64,000 nucleotides of DNA, from NCBI RefSeq assembly GCF_009363535.1, contig NZ_CP045369.1, forward strand, positions 248,001 through 312,000, in the 5' to 3' direction. Of this stretch, positions 29,601 through 38,296 are shown one piece after another (the stretch's first letter is position 1; every line of letters starts with the position of its first letter). Below the pieces are notes generated by a model. The model worked only from the letters and a program-made list of their open reading frames with translations. It had not been told where the DNA came from and did not search any database. The stretch is from Microbulbifer sp. THAF38. Its GTDB lineage: Bacteria; Pseudomonadota; Gammaproteobacteria; Pseudomonadales; Cellvibrionaceae. The position numbers were made by a program, and so were the translations under genes.

Positions 29601-30217
29601 TGCGCAGTGATCGCGATCAGGAAGTTCCGGTTATTGAATTTAATCAATACTTTAAGCCCGGCGGTATTGAGCAAAAATTTGTCAATGAATATTTAAAGCC
29701 CTTTGTGGACACAAGAACCTGGCAAGTGAAGTATGTCGAAGGGCAGGGCATGAGTCTTTCCAAAGAGTCGTTATCGCAGCTGCGCAGGGCGGAGAAAATC
29801 CGCAAGACTTTCTTTAAGTCGGGTGAAAGCGCTGCTTATTCTTTCCGTATTGAGCCAACGAAGCTGGATTCCAGTGTACGCCTGTTTGAACTAGAACTGG
29901 GAGACCAACGTGTCCCTTATTCACACGGGCCCAAGACCAGCAAAAAACTTACCTGGCGCGGTGGTGAGAGCAATAGGGTGCGGATAATTTTCGAAGACCT
30001 CAATGAAACCGTACACCGCAAGCACTTTGAAGGTGACTGGGCGTGGTATCGACTGCTTGCAAGTTCAGACCTTGAGACAGGGCGAAGCAATGCGGAACGC
30101 TTGGTGACTTTCTCAGAAGAGGGGCGCAAAGCGCAGTTCAAATTGGTGGCATCGAATGTTAACAATCCATTCGATCGCAGTTTGTTGCGTGGTTACCGGT
30201 GTCCGGAAACTCTGTAG
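26678..30217 (+). CDS. tssM: T6SS inner-membrane protein TssM (IcmF family)
   Basis: TssM spans the inner membrane and its periplasmic part binds TssJ. The 1179 residues start with two membrane helices (about 13-33 and 48-67), then a cytoplasmic NTPase-like domain with GPPGCGKTTAL near residue 137 and VLIDTAGRYTTQD. A third helix (about 455-475, ATLTAAFVGSIFLWSG) leads into a large periplasmic region ending with the IcmF C-terminal beta domain (FSEEGRKAQFKLVASNVNNP). The Walker A is intact, which is not universal in TssM. ATG 26678 has GGAG six bases upstream and is preferred over ATG 26666. tagF follows at once. Confidence 0.96.
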   Translation: MKRLRDFFTNKWVLGIIGLAALSVLIWFGADYIKFGSDNATLSHTVRITIIVFIFAIWLVWNLSQWLVERRQNQALIKGIEESQEDAQDPDEEHSREELEALSGRFREAMDVLRNARFKSEKGKVSLYQLPWYVIIGPPGCGKTTALVNSGLEFPLAQSHGKEALGGVGGTRNCDWWFTNDAVLIDTAGRYTTQDSHRVYDNSAWRAFLGLLKRYRRRRPINGALVAISLQDLMVQTDEQRQHQAKTIRQRVNELQQELGIRFPIYLTFTKCDLVAGFSEFFDNLSQAEREQVWGMSFPREANATVGAPLDNFRAEYNQLIERLNQRVLWRVHQERNVEKRALLQGFPARMESLSEILADFIKQTFEPNRYETIPMVRGIYFTSGTQEGSPVDRMMASVTADFGLERSVGPKFQGVGKSFFLHRLLKDVVFPEAELVGVNRKVESVNLWLRRGVYATLTAAFVGSIFLWSGSLASNKLSMGEVNDNLAAYRQAEEKLKGKRPTPANVLQMLEPLRQATSVYDREEHPWISNLGLYDTRIDQALDNLYQQKLETVFLPALLRDIESNLSRLGSDDPALVSTLKTYLMFFNPDKLDIATVESYYSGRWERQLPGEAQEQDKLRFHLGQVLARPIPASVQQNERVVARARQQLRRIPVPQRLFAQLQNSDLGQTSVDLYQEIGGDTQQVFGVNAGDSRFNIPFLYTKAGYKEMDFGADSQLMSNMAEERWIYGGDLSGEDFTEADREKLGEDVKRIYLGEYLQQWQSFLGGFSIRRFNSTSQALEVLSTLSDPIYSPLLAITEITSDNTRLTPRPELSVDAKGVPLPVSSTTRRLGGAALDSAAGALKDHYKPNIVDVRFEEIQRITQSEKGRPARVQEYLLTINKIQEYLTEIDSAPDSNEAAFASAKARFAGSGDAIKQLRVKAANAPAPFDQWLTDIADSTWALVMSKAKSHLNRVWREQVYQSYANSLANRYPLRSDRDQEVPVIEFNQYFKPGGIEQKFVNEYLKPFVDTRTWQVKYVEGQGMSLSKESLSQLRRAEKIRKTFFKSGESAAYSFRIEPTKLDSSVRLFELELGDQRVPYSHGPKTSKKLTWRGGESNRVRIIFEDLNETVHRKHFEGDWAWYRLLASSDLETGRSNAERLVTFSEEGRKAQFKLVASNVNNPFDRSLLRGYRCPETL

Positions 30218-30223
30218 TAAGGA

Positions 30224-30904
30224 GTGAGTGAGTTGCAAAACACCATTGGTATCTTTGGCAAGCTCCCTGGACATGGAGATTTTGTCCAGCGTCAGCTTCC
30301 TGCTAGTTTCGTCAGAGTGTGGGACGAATGGCTACAGCGTGCAGTACATGGATCCCGTGAAATTATGGGAGAAAGCTGGCTTGACTATTACTTGACCAGT
30401 CCAGTTTGGCGTTTTGCCCACAGCAAAGGGGTTATTGATGAAAACCCTTGGGTTGGGGTTCTAGTCCCGAGTGTGGATAGTGTTGGGCGCTATTTCCCAC
30501 TGACAATAGCCGCACCGTTGCCAACTTCGGTAGACATCATCTCTTTCATGTCTGAGGCCGATGGTTGGTATAGGGAGCTTACAGAGCTGGCCGTTAGTGC
30601 ATTACAAAATATGTTGCATGCTGATCAGCTGTTTGAGGCCTTCAGTGCTGTACCTGCAGAGCTGGGGCGGCAGTTGAGTGCGCCAACACAGAGTGACTTT
30701 TTTGTAGCCAGTAATGATGTTACGGGTAATGAAAAACGTTATGCGGGATTGCTCGGACAGGTATGTCGCAAGCAATTTGCCAGTTTCAGTCTCTGGTCTT
30801 GTGAGGGATCGCAACACCTGGCACCGACCAGCGTGCTCTGTCCTACATTGCCCGGCCCTGAGTTCTACTGCTCAATGCTTGGTGGCAGTCAGCAGAGACA
30901 GTGA
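30224..30904 (+). CDS. tagF: T6SS-associated protein TagF
   Basis: TagF is a cytoplasmic post-translational repressor of T6SS firing in Pseudomonas, acting with the Fha/TssL arm. The 226 residues begin with the family signature TIGIFGKLPGHGDFVQRQLP, then WDEWLQRAV, SPVWRFA and PSVDSVGRYFPLTIAAPLP. No PppA domain is fused to it, unlike some species. The GTG at 30224 abuts AAGGA; a TTG at 30233 has better spacing and could be the true start, shortening it by three residues. It lies six bases after tssM and ends the more GC-rich part of the locus. Confidence 0.92.
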   Translation: MSELQNTIGIFGKLPGHGDFVQRQLPASFVRVWDEWLQRAVHGSREIMGESWLDYYLTSPVWRFAHSKGVIDENPWVGVLVPSVDSVGRYFPLTIAAPLPTSVDIISFMSEADGWYRELTELAVSALQNMLHADQLFEAFSAVPAELGRQLSAPTQSDFFVASNDVTGNEKRYAGLLGQVCRKQFASFSLWSCEGSQHLAPTSVLCPTLPGPEFYCSMLGGSQQRQ

Positions 30905-30927
30905 AAAATAGGTAAAGGACAGCGAGT

Positions 30928-31653
30928 GTGAGTCAAATAGTTACGTTAGATAGAAATAAGCACCGCAAGTATAACGTTTTGACTGGCGATATTTCGCACA
31001 GTGAAACCCGGCATGTCTGCCAGGTATATCTATCTGAGTTCTCAATGTTAGCTGGGCAATGTCCGATCATATTTTTGAAATCCAAGGGGGAGAATTCCCT
31101 GGATAGTTGTGCATTACTGGGTATAAAGCCGGGACAAAATCTCTTTTGGCAGCAAGGAAAGTGGCAGGGTAACTATATCCCGGCGACCTTGAGAGCCTAT
31201 CCTTTTTACTTACACTATAAGGATATTGCTAGCACAAGCCCTGTTATCTGCGTTGATTCCTCCTCGCTCTCACTTGGTAATTTTGATGGTGAAGGAAAGA
31301 GGCTTTTTGACGACGAGGGTGAGGTGACCAAAACCTTTTCGCAGGTCAGCAATTTATTGAGTGGAATTCATCAACAGAAAATAAAAAGTAAAGAGTTTAT
31401 CCATTGCCTGACCGAGATGGAGCTTTTTCAGGAGCAGGTGGTGGTAGTCGATCTACCGGGTAATACAAAGCATCGCTTAACCGGGGTTTTTTGTGTGACC
31501 GCCGAGCGACTAAATGCGCTGAGTGATGGGGACTTTCTCAGGTTAAAAGAGCTTGGCTACTTATCGGCTATATATGCCCATATGCTTTCTCTACAGCAAT
31601 CGGCGAATCTGAGCCGGTTATTTAAGAGATATCATGCAAAATTACTTCACTAG
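30928..31653 (+). CDS. SapC-family protein
   Basis: The 241-residue protein matches the SapC family by eye: ETRHVCQVYLSEFSMLAGQC, then CPIIFLKSKGE, GIKPGQNLFWQQGKWQGNYI, ATLRAYPFYL, FDDEGE and a C-terminal AIYAHMLSLQQSANLSRLF. In other proteobacteria SapC genes sit with TonB-dependent receptors and tryptophan-halogenase-like genes, and their activity is not known; I do not know of SapC as a T6SS component. No signal peptide or membrane helix is visible, so it is probably cytoplasmic. GTG 30928 has AAAGGA eight bases upstream. It lies 23 bases after tagF and probably belongs to the same transcript. Its codon style is more AT-rich than the genes before it. Confidence 0.75.
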   Translation: MSQIVTLDRNKHRKYNVLTGDISHSETRHVCQVYLSEFSMLAGQCPIIFLKSKGENSLDSCALLGIKPGQNLFWQQGKWQGNYIPATLRAYPFYLHYKDIASTSPVICVDSSSLSLGNFDGEGKRLFDDEGEVTKTFSQVSNLLSGIHQQKIKSKEFIHCLTEMELFQEQVVVVDLPGNTKHRLTGVFCVTAERLNALSDGDFLRLKELGYLSAIYAHMLSLQQSANLSRLFKRYHAKLLH

Positions 31654-31882
31654 CGGTGATCTAGTAAGAGATCGTCCCAGCTTGGCTATAGCTCTTTAGC
31701 TGCGCAATTTTGTATCTGGGCAATAAACTATCGGCAGATTAATTGGCTTGTTCAGAGCTTCACCGTTAGCAAAGAAATTCAATAAAGAGACATCTAAGGT
31801 AAAAACCGCCTATTGGCAGGGCGCTCAGGTTACTCTCAATGGGGTCAACCTATCAATCACTGCAGGAAGCAAGGGTTAGGGT

Positions 31883-32665
31883 ATGTCGTATATCGTGGTA
31901 TTCACGGGAGAAATCCGCACACATTTTGAGCGGCGAAAGGCAATAGCCGCGTTGGGTGGTGAGTTTGGATTGAGTTTTTCTCAAATAAAGGCACTTATGG
32001 CCAGTAGCCGCTCCCAACTCAAGAAAACCGTTGATAGAGCCGAAGCCAGTCGTTTTATACAAAAATTGTGGAACGCAGGTTGGCACTCCAGGCTGTACTT
32101 GGATTCTGAACTCATACATTGCTCAAAGACGTCGGTAGAGAATGGCGGCTCCCCACTACCCGTAGTGATGGACAAACTCCACTGCGGTGACCCCCAGCTT
32201 TTATTGTGCGCACCACGAAACTGGGTACCCTGTGATAACTTGAACCCCAATGCAGAGATCCAGGTCGGTAATACCGATTTAAATCGCTACCTGATCGTGT
32301 TGGCTCAGAAGCGTTCTGAGCTCCCTGTAACGCTTAGCCTGACAGATTATGCCGATGCTCAGATGCAACAGTGTTTGGCTAAGGTGTCCGATGGACAGTT
32401 AGTAAGTGGGCCAAAGGTCTTGGAACGTGAATGGCAAACAGGCTTGTTGTATGAAATGTGTGCGAATGTAGGTAATGATTCAGTCCAATATATGGTAGCT
32501 TTTTTTCAGGGGAAAATGAGTTTCTATACCCTGTTCCTGTGGACGTCTTTGCAAAGCTTTGCACAGGCAAAAGTAGAATTTATTCAAATAGTGGCAACTT
32601 TCCAGGCCCCAGAAGAAGGAGTCACTACTACAGAAAATAAGGGCTCAGCTGTAATTGCCGTGTAA
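31883..32665 (+). CDS. Unrecognised T6SS-locus protein, two-part
   Basis: The 260-residue product was not assigned. Residues 1-70 (MSYIVVFTGEIRTHFERRKA, then FGLSFSQIKALMASSRSQLKK, TVDRAEASRFIQKLWNAGW) resemble the small N-terminal domain of proteins that begin with VFxGEI and carry a buried Lys/Ala-rich helix pair. Residues about 100-240 are a separate domain with LPVTLSLTDYADAQMQQCL and MSFYTLFLWTSL; this has some similarity to DcrB/DUF1795-like folds, used by EagR chaperones of Rhs effectors, but I cannot confirm it. There is no signal peptide. ATG 31883 has AAGG eight bases upstream. It stands between a 229-base gap and the tssA promoter region. Confidence 0.6.
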   Translation: MSYIVVFTGEIRTHFERRKAIAALGGEFGLSFSQIKALMASSRSQLKKTVDRAEASRFIQKLWNAGWHSRLYLDSELIHCSKTSVENGGSPLPVVMDKLHCGDPQLLLCAPRNWVPCDNLNPNAEIQVGNTDLNRYLIVLAQKRSELPVTLSLTDYADAQMQQCLAKVSDGQLVSGPKVLEREWQTGLLYEMCANVGNDSVQYMVAFFQGKMSFYTLFLWTSLQSFAQAKVEFIQIVATFQAPEEGVTTTENKGSAVIAV

Positions 32666-32774
32666 TGGGCCTGTCAGGATCAAGAAAATATAAAAAAATA
32701 ACAAAGATAGTTCGTTTAATATTGTGAGCTTTGCACTTTTTTTTGGCTATTGCGGATACATTGTGTCATTTGCC

Positions 32775-32802
32775 TTGATTAGATCTTTACAACGTGTACT
32801 CT
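32775..32802 (+). promoter_or_regulatory. Candidate promoter for tssA-tssH
   Basis: TTGATT (32775-32780) and TACTCT (32797-32802) are separated by 16 bases and lie about 50 bases before the tssA start, in a 187-base AT-rich gap. This would drive the tssA-B-C unit separately from the tagH-tssM unit. The match to the sigma-70 consensus is modest. Confidence 0.3.
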
Positions 32803-32852
32803 TCTCGGAATTCTTATTGAAGGAATGGATTGGGTAGAAGGGACTTATTTTC

Positions 32853-34145
32853 ATGGCATTCCCAAATACAATAAATATCGAAGAACTCACAGCTCCTGTT
32901 TCCGCAGAGAGTCCTGTCGGTGAGGATATTCGAGAGGATCGATCACCGACTTCTGATTACTACTCCATCAAAGATGCGCGAAATAGTGCTAGGGCCGCAG
33001 AACGTTCGGCCATGTTTGATGATACGGACTCTGATCTGCTCGCACCCTGGCGGGATGTGGCAAAGGCTGCAGAAAAGATCCTGAGCAAGAAAAGTAAAGA
33101 TCTGGAAGTTGCCAGCTGGTACACAGAGGCTCTTATTCGTCTTCATGGTTTTAGTGGTTTAAGAGATGGTTTTCTCTTAATAGAGCAGCTGGTCACCAAT
33201 TTTTGGGACGGTCTCTATCCACTTCCCGATGAAGATGGTATTGAAACAAAAGTAGCACCACTGACGGGCCTCAATGGTGATGGCGGTGATGGTACTTTAA
33301 TGATGCCGATCCGTAGTGCGCCAATAACCCCGGAAGGGGATTATGGAGACTTTTCATTCTTTCAGCACCAACAAGCCAGAGATGCAGATCGCATTGCCGA
33401 TGACGATGCTAAAGCTGCCCGCATTGAGACTTTGGGTTATAGCCTAGAAGATGTAAACCAATGTGTGAACAGTGCGAGTAATGATTGGGCCAATCATCTC
33501 ATTGAGACTATAGAGGCTACTATAAGCAGCTATAAAAATATCAATGATGCCCTGCGCTCTAGTTGTGGTCACGATGCCCCGCCATCAACAAATATTTCAT
33601 CTCTGCTTGATGAAGTTTTGCGTACGGCAAGATTTATCTATAAGAGCCAATTGGATGCGATAGCCCAGAGTGAGGCTCCTGTAGCACCCGAAGAGGAGCA
33701 GAGTGCGTCTACTACAGACGAATCGGTGCCTAATGTGGCAGCAACAATCCTTGCAAATGCCATTGCTGCTCCCACTGGACCTGTGAGTTCTCGAGAAGAT
33801 GCTCTTAAACTGCTAGAACAAGCCGCTAAATATTTTCGAACTTACGAGCCTCATACGCCCCTGGCGCCGGGTTTGGAGAGATTGATTGGTTGGGGGCGCA
33901 TGACAGTCTCTGAGTTGATGACCGAGTTACTGCCTGATGAGCAGTCCCGTGCACTCTACTCCCAGCTTACTGGTGTCCGGCTCGATGGCACGGATACCCA
34001 GCGCTATGTTGCACCACCGTCAATGAGTAACACCCCCTCACCAGCTCCAGCTGCATCTGAGCCACCTTCAAGCCCCACTGAATCTGCGCCTGCAGCTGAG
34101 GAGAACTGGGGTGGCCAAACACAAGTAGACAGCACGGGTTGGTAA
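32853..34145 (+). CDS. tssA: T6SS cap/baseplate protein TssA
   Basis: TssA primes tail assembly at the baseplate and in long forms stays at the growing tip. The 430 residues have the ImpA_N domain near the start (APVSAESPVGEDIREDRSPT, then SKDLEVASWYTEALIRLHGF, GLRDGFLLIEQLV, FWDGLYPLPDEDG). The C-terminal domain includes ALKLLEQAAKYFRTYEPHTP and a short Ser/Pro/Ala-rich tail. The length fits the shorter TssA class. ATG 32853 gives the normal family start. tssB follows after 44 bases with a good AAGGAG site. Confidence 0.93.
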   Translation: MAFPNTINIEELTAPVSAESPVGEDIREDRSPTSDYYSIKDARNSARAAERSAMFDDTDSDLLAPWRDVAKAAEKILSKKSKDLEVASWYTEALIRLHGFSGLRDGFLLIEQLVTNFWDGLYPLPDEDGIETKVAPLTGLNGDGGDGTLMMPIRSAPITPEGDYGDFSFFQHQQARDADRIADDDAKAARIETLGYSLEDVNQCVNSASNDWANHLIETIEATISSYKNINDALRSSCGHDAPPSTNISSLLDEVLRTARFIYKSQLDAIAQSEAPVAPEEEQSASTTDESVPNVAATILANAIAAPTGPVSSREDALKLLEQAAKYFRTYEPHTPLAPGLERLIGWGRMTVSELMTELLPDEQSRALYSQLTGVRLDGTDTQRYVAPPSMSNTPSPAPAASEPPSSPTESAPAAEENWGGQTQVDSTGW

Positions 34146-34189
34146 TTAATTAAGAATAGCAGTCCCTAAATCTAGGAAGGAGAGCTGAG

Positions 34190-34711
34190 ATGTCTGAGAG
34201 TATTCACAATAAACTTAAGCGTGTGCGCAAACCACGTGTACATATTACCTACGATGTTGAAACCAACGGCGCGGAAGTTAAAAAGGAACTTCCCTTTGTA
34301 GCTGGTGTTATGGGCGACTACTCAGGGGATAACGCAGAGAATCGCAAAGCGCTGAAAGATCGTAAGTTTGTACAAATTGATCGCGACAACTTCAATGACG
34401 TAATGGCGAAGGTAAATCCTAAGCTGAACTTACAAGTAGAAAATACCTTGTCCGGTGATGGCAGCAAGATTGGTATTGATCTTGATTTCAAACACATGGA
34501 AGACTTCTCACCGGAAAAAATTGTCGATCAGGTTGAGCCGCTGAAACAACTCCTGGAAGCTCGTAGCAAATTGCGCGACCTTCTCAGTAAGGCTGACCGC
34601 TCTGAAGAGCTGGAAAAAGTATTAGAAGATATCCTGAAGAGCACGGAAAACGTCGGTGCTATTTCCGAGCAACTAGGGTTGAACAAGGATAAAGGAGAGG
34701 ACTCAGAATGA
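34190..34711 (+). CDS. tssB: T6SS sheath small subunit TssB
   Basis: TssB pairs with TssC to form the contractile sheath around the Hcp tube. The 173-residue protein has the conserved N-terminus [20 protein letters not shown], then [14 protein letters not shown] and [13 protein letters not shown], and a helical C-terminus ([20 protein letters not shown]). The length is normal. AAGGAGAG lies upstream of ATG 34190. The stop overlaps the tssC start (ATGA), which couples their translation in the expected equal ratio. Confidence 0.97.
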   Translation: MSESIHNKLKRVRKPRVHITYDVETNGAEVKKELPFVAGVMGDYSGDNAENRKALKDRKFVQIDRDNFNDVMAKVNPKLNLQVENTLSGDGSKIGIDLDFKHMEDFSPEKIVDQVEPLKQLLEARSKLRDLLSKADRSEELEKVLEDILKSTENVGAISEQLGLNKDKGEDSE

Positions 34712-36195
34712 GCACAGAAGTAGAAAATGTTGCGGAAGGTGAAGCTGAGGAACAATCGGTTAATCTTCTGGAGCAGGCAATTGCCGCAACCAAGCAAACA
34801 GAGCCGCAGGAAGCGCAGGACCTGATCGCCAACCTGACCGAGCAGGTTTTAAAAGGCACAGTTTCCTGGGACCGCAACCTGACCCAGACGATTAAGAAAG
34901 CGGTTAGTGCTATTGACCAGGCTATGTCCAAACAAATGGCCGCTATTCTGCATGATGAGAAGTTCCAGAAGCTTGAAGGCTCCTGGCGTGGCCTTAATCA
35001 CCTGGTGATGAATTCTGAAACCGGTGCAACCATGAAAATTCGCATGCTCAATTTGAGTAAGCGTGAGTTGTTCCGCGACCTGGACAAGGCCGTTGAATTT
35101 GACCAGAGCCAGACCTTCAAGAAAATTTATGAAGAAGAGTTTGGTATCGCTGGTGGCGAGCCTTATGGTTGCATGATTGGCGATTTCGAGTTCACCAGCC
35201 ACCCTGAAGATATTGAGTTGCTGAGCAAAATGTCCAATGTTGCCGCCGCGGGCTTCTGTCCGTTTGTTGCAGCAGCTGGTGCAGGCATGTTTGGTTTTGA
35301 TGACTTTACTGAGCTATCAAAACCTCGCGACCTCGGCGGTATTTTTGAATCTGCGGAATACATTAAATGGCGTAGCTTCCGCGATAGCGAAGATTCTCGC
35401 TTCGTTACCCTGGTTATGCCACGTACTCTGGCTAGAACGCCTTATGGAGCAAACACCAAGCCGATCGAAGCATTCGACTTTGAGGAGTTTGAAGTTGATG
35501 AGTCTGGAGCATCGCGCCCTGCCGATCACGATCAATACTGCTGGATGAATGCTTCCTATGTAATGGGCACAACCATGACAAAGGCATTCGCTGAGAACTC
35601 TTGGTGTACTGCCATTCGTGGTGCTGAGGGTGGTGGTAAAGTGGAAGGCCTGCCTTCACATGTGTTCAAGAGTGATGACGGTGATATGGATCAGAAGTGT
35701 CCGACAGAGATCGGTATTACTGATCGCCGTGAAGCCGAATTGAGCGCTCAGGGTTTCCTGCCGCTGTGCCACTATAAGAATACTGATTACTCAGTATTCT
35801 TTGGTTCTCAAAGTGCACAGAAACCAAAAGCTTATGATGACCCGGATGCAACCGCGAACGCGGCTATTTCCGCGCGTCTTCCCTACTTGATGGCCACCTC
35901 CAGAATTGCTCATTACCTGAAAGTAATGGCGCGGGACAAAGTGGGCTCTTTTATGGAAGCAAGTGACTGTGAGCGCTGGTTGAACAAGTGGATTACCCAG
36001 TACACTAACTCTAACCCGGATGCGAGCCCTGAAATGAAAGCAAAATACCCGCTTTCTGAGGCCCGAGTTGAAGTTAAGGAAATTCCGGGTCAACCTGGCT
36101 GCTACAGTGCTGTTGCCTACCTTAAACCATGGCTGCAAATGGAAGAACTGACCACTTCTATGCGTATGGTTGCCAATATCCCGTCTGCTGGATAA
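34708..36195 (+). CDS. tssC: T6SS sheath large subunit TssC (main copy)
   Basis: The 495 residues are full length for TssC and include [73 protein letters not shown] and the C-terminal [15 protein letters not shown] plus [18 protein letters not shown]. These are the conserved handshake and core domains. Overlap with tssB by four bases shows translational coupling. A hairpin follows the stop, before the second tssC. Confidence 0.97.
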   Translation: MSTEVENVAEGEAEEQSVNLLEQAIAATKQTEPQEAQDLIANLTEQVLKGTVSWDRNLTQTIKKAVSAIDQAMSKQMAAILHDEKFQKLEGSWRGLNHLVMNSETGATMKIRMLNLSKRELFRDLDKAVEFDQSQTFKKIYEEEFGIAGGEPYGCMIGDFEFTSHPEDIELLSKMSNVAAAGFCPFVAAAGAGMFGFDDFTELSKPRDLGGIFESAEYIKWRSFRDSEDSRFVTLVMPRTLARTPYGANTKPIEAFDFEEFEVDESGASRPADHDQYCWMNASYVMGTTMTKAFAENSWCTAIRGAEGGGKVEGLPSHVFKSDDGDMDQKCPTEIGITDRREAELSAQGFLPLCHYKNTDYSVFFGSQSAQKPKAYDDPDATANAAISARLPYLMATSRIAHYLKVMARDKVGSFMEASDCERWLNKWITQYTNSNPDASPEMKAKYPLSEARVEVKEIPGQPGCYSAVAYLKPWLQMEELTTSMRMVANIPSAG

Positions 36196-36203
36196 AACTC
36201 GAT

Positions 36204-36235
36204 GCCCGCTTCTTATTAGGAGCGGGCGTTCTTAT
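36204..36235 (+). terminator. Hairpin between the two tssC genes
   Basis: GCCCGCT (36204-36210) pairs perfectly with AGCGGGC (36221-36227) around a ten-base loop, followed by a short T-rich stretch to 36235. It lies nine bases after the tssC stop. It could partly terminate or stabilise the tssBC message, lowering expression of the second tssC and the downstream baseplate genes. Confidence 0.45.
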
Positions 36236-36303
36236 TTGAAAGGTCTTGTTCAGGACCTGAATACAATTAGATTTCTCAAGAAAATGCTAATGGGAGTTTT
36301 CCG

Positions 36304-37815
36304 GTGCCCGGCGCAATAAAAAATGCATTTACGGAAGATTATTTAGATATTTTGCCGGAAAAGTTAGCGAGCGAAAATCAAGCTGAGCTGAAGAAATTCT
36401 TACGCGAGCCAGATGAATTATTTTCATTTGAATACTGGCTGACGGAAATATGTCCGTGCCCTAAAAAAGAAAACTTCTCTGTTCGACAATACTTAAGTCG
36501 TATTATTGTTGAACTTGATGAACTTATCTGCGATCAAGTTAACCGGATTCTCCATAACCCCCGCTTTCAACGTCTTGAAGCAAGTTGGCGTGGGCTCGCC
36601 ATGTTGGTTTTTGATACGCCGCACTCAGACAATATCAAGATAAAGTTACTAGATGCCAACTGGAAAGATTTAAGTAAAGATATTGAAAGAGCTCCAGATT
36701 TTGATCAATCTGGACTTTTTCATTTAGTCTATAACGAAGAATTCGGCACCCCAGGTGGGGAGCCTTTTGGCTTGTTAATGGGAGATTATTATATTTCCCA
36801 TAGGCCCTTGCCTGACCATCCTTATGATGATGTTTTTACCTTGCAGGGTATCGCCCATACGGCAGCAGCCGCGTTCGCACCATTTGTTTGTGCCGCTACT
36901 CCTCAGCTGTTCGGTGTCGATCACTTCGATGACTTGGCCAAGCCCATTCGTTTTTCAGAGGTTTTCCGCCAGAAGGAGTATATACGGTGGAATAGCTTAC
37001 GGGATTTAGAAGATAGCCGTTTTCTGGCCATTACTTTGCCTCAGGTCCTTATGCGTGAGCCTTACAACCTGAGCTTTTCAGAATATCGTGGGTTGAGATT
37101 TGCAGAGCAGGTGACCGGATCTCATAACCGGCGTTATCTGTGGGGTAATGCCTGTTTTGCAATAGGTGCTGTACTTTTACGTGAATTCAGTGAGGTAGGT
37201 TGGTTTTCACATATCCGCGGTGTTGCTCGTGATCACTTTGGTGGTGGATTGGTTACGCAATTGCCTGTTATGCCCTATAGGCCGGATAGTCGCCCAGGCA
37301 TGGTGAAAATGTCCACTTCAATTCTAGTTACAGATTTTGTGGAACGAGATCTTTCCGAATTAGGCTTTGCTTGCCTGAGTCACTGTTACGATACGCCTTA
37401 TAGTGCTTTTAACAGCGTGCCCTCTTTACAAAAGGCTAAACAATATAGCTCCAAGGCGGCCACAGCGAATGCGCGAATTAGCTCGATGTTACAACAAATT
37501 CTTTGCGCATCGCGTTTTGCACATTATATCAAGGTCATGATCAGGGATAAGGTGGGCGCCTATATGAATGCTGCGGACTGCGAACGTCAGCTTCAACACT
37601 GGTTGGATCAATATACAACTGGCCGAGATGACTTATCTTGGGAGATGTTGGCACGTTACCCTCTGCGTGAGGCTCGTGTGCGAGTGGCCGATGAGCCAGG
37701 CAAGGTTGGCAGCTACCAAAGTGTTATTCACCTAAAAAGCCACTATACAGTGGATCACTTAGTATCTGAACTAAAGCTCACAACGGCATTGGCAACGATT
37801 GGTGTCGGGGCTTAA
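36304..37815 (+). CDS. Second TssC-like sheath large subunit (TssC2)
   Basis: The 503-residue protein is a full-length but divergent TssC: FQRLEASWRGLAMLVFDTPH, GEPFGLLMGDYYIS, AAAFAPFVCAATPQLFGVDH, EYIRWNSLRDLEDSRFLAIT and C-terminal HYIKVMIRDKVGAYM with REARVRVADEPGKVGSY. It has no matching second TssB next to it; the nearest candidate is the fusion protein at 20345. Some T6SS loci carry two TssC genes, but the function of the second is unclear; it could form mixed sheath rings or a special first ring at the baseplate. It starts with GTG at 36304, a lower-efficiency start than tssC. tssE follows directly. Confidence 0.93.
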   Translation: MPGAIKNAFTEDYLDILPEKLASENQAELKKFLREPDELFSFEYWLTEICPCPKKENFSVRQYLSRIIVELDELICDQVNRILHNPRFQRLEASWRGLAMLVFDTPHSDNIKIKLLDANWKDLSKDIERAPDFDQSGLFHLVYNEEFGTPGGEPFGLLMGDYYISHRPLPDHPYDDVFTLQGIAHTAAAAFAPFVCAATPQLFGVDHFDDLAKPIRFSEVFRQKEYIRWNSLRDLEDSRFLAITLPQVLMREPYNLSFSEYRGLRFAEQVTGSHNRRYLWGNACFAIGAVLLREFSEVGWFSHIRGVARDHFGGGLVTQLPVMPYRPDSRPGMVKMSTSILVTDFVERDLSELGFACLSHCYDTPYSAFNSVPSLQKAKQYSSKAATANARISSMLQQILCASRFAHYIKVMIRDKVGAYMNAADCERQLQHWLDQYTTGRDDLSWEMLARYPLREARVRVADEPGKVGSYQSVIHLKSHYTVDHLVSELKLTTALATIGVGA

Positions 37816-37822
37816 TAGGATT

Positions 37823-38296
37823 ATGGCAAGAGAAAAACGGCTATTGGCTCCAGTGCTAGATCGATTACTGGAATCATCTAGCAAAGTAAATATGCACCAA
37901 TCCCATCAGATTCTTCGCCAGTTGCGTGAAGGGGTGCGGCGCGATCTAGAATATTTGTTTAATACACGCTACCGCTGTATTTCTCCTCCTGCTGCTTTGC
38001 GACATCTTGAAGAGTCGAATATTAATTATGGTCTTCCGGATTTATCTACTGTCAACTTATCCTCGTTAGAAAGCAGAAAACAATTTTGCCGGGATATTGA
38101 GAAGACTATTCTTCATTTTGAGCCAAGGATTCGTTCGGTAAAGGTTACCACCCAGGATAAAGTAGATGTGGAGGATCCCAGTATACGTTTCCGTGTAGAG
38201 GCGGTACTGCATGTCAACCCTGCTTCGGAAGTCATTGTTTTTGACTCCGCTTTAAATCCGGTGACACAAATGGTAGATGTTTCTGAGATTATGTGA
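37823..38296 (+). CDS. tssE: T6SS baseplate protein TssE (gp25-like)
   Basis: TssE is the small baseplate wedge protein that resembles phage T4 gp25 and starts sheath polymerisation. The 157 residues include LLAPVLDRLLESSS, REGVRRDLEYLFNTRYRC, INYGLPDLSTVNLSS and IEKTILHFEPRIRSVKVTTQ, all typical. ATG 37823 lies seven bases after the tssC2 stop; an in-frame GTG at 37802 inside tssC2 would add seven residues and has no Shine-Dalgarno. The stop codon overlaps the tssF start. Confidence 0.94.
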   Translation: MAREKRLLAPVLDRLLESSSKVNMHQSHQILRQLREGVRRDLEYLFNTRYRCISPPAALRHLEESNINYGLPDLSTVNLSSLESRKQFCRDIEKTILHFEPRIRSVKVTTQDKVDVEDPSIRFRVEAVLHVNPASEVIVFDSALNPVTQMVDVSEIM

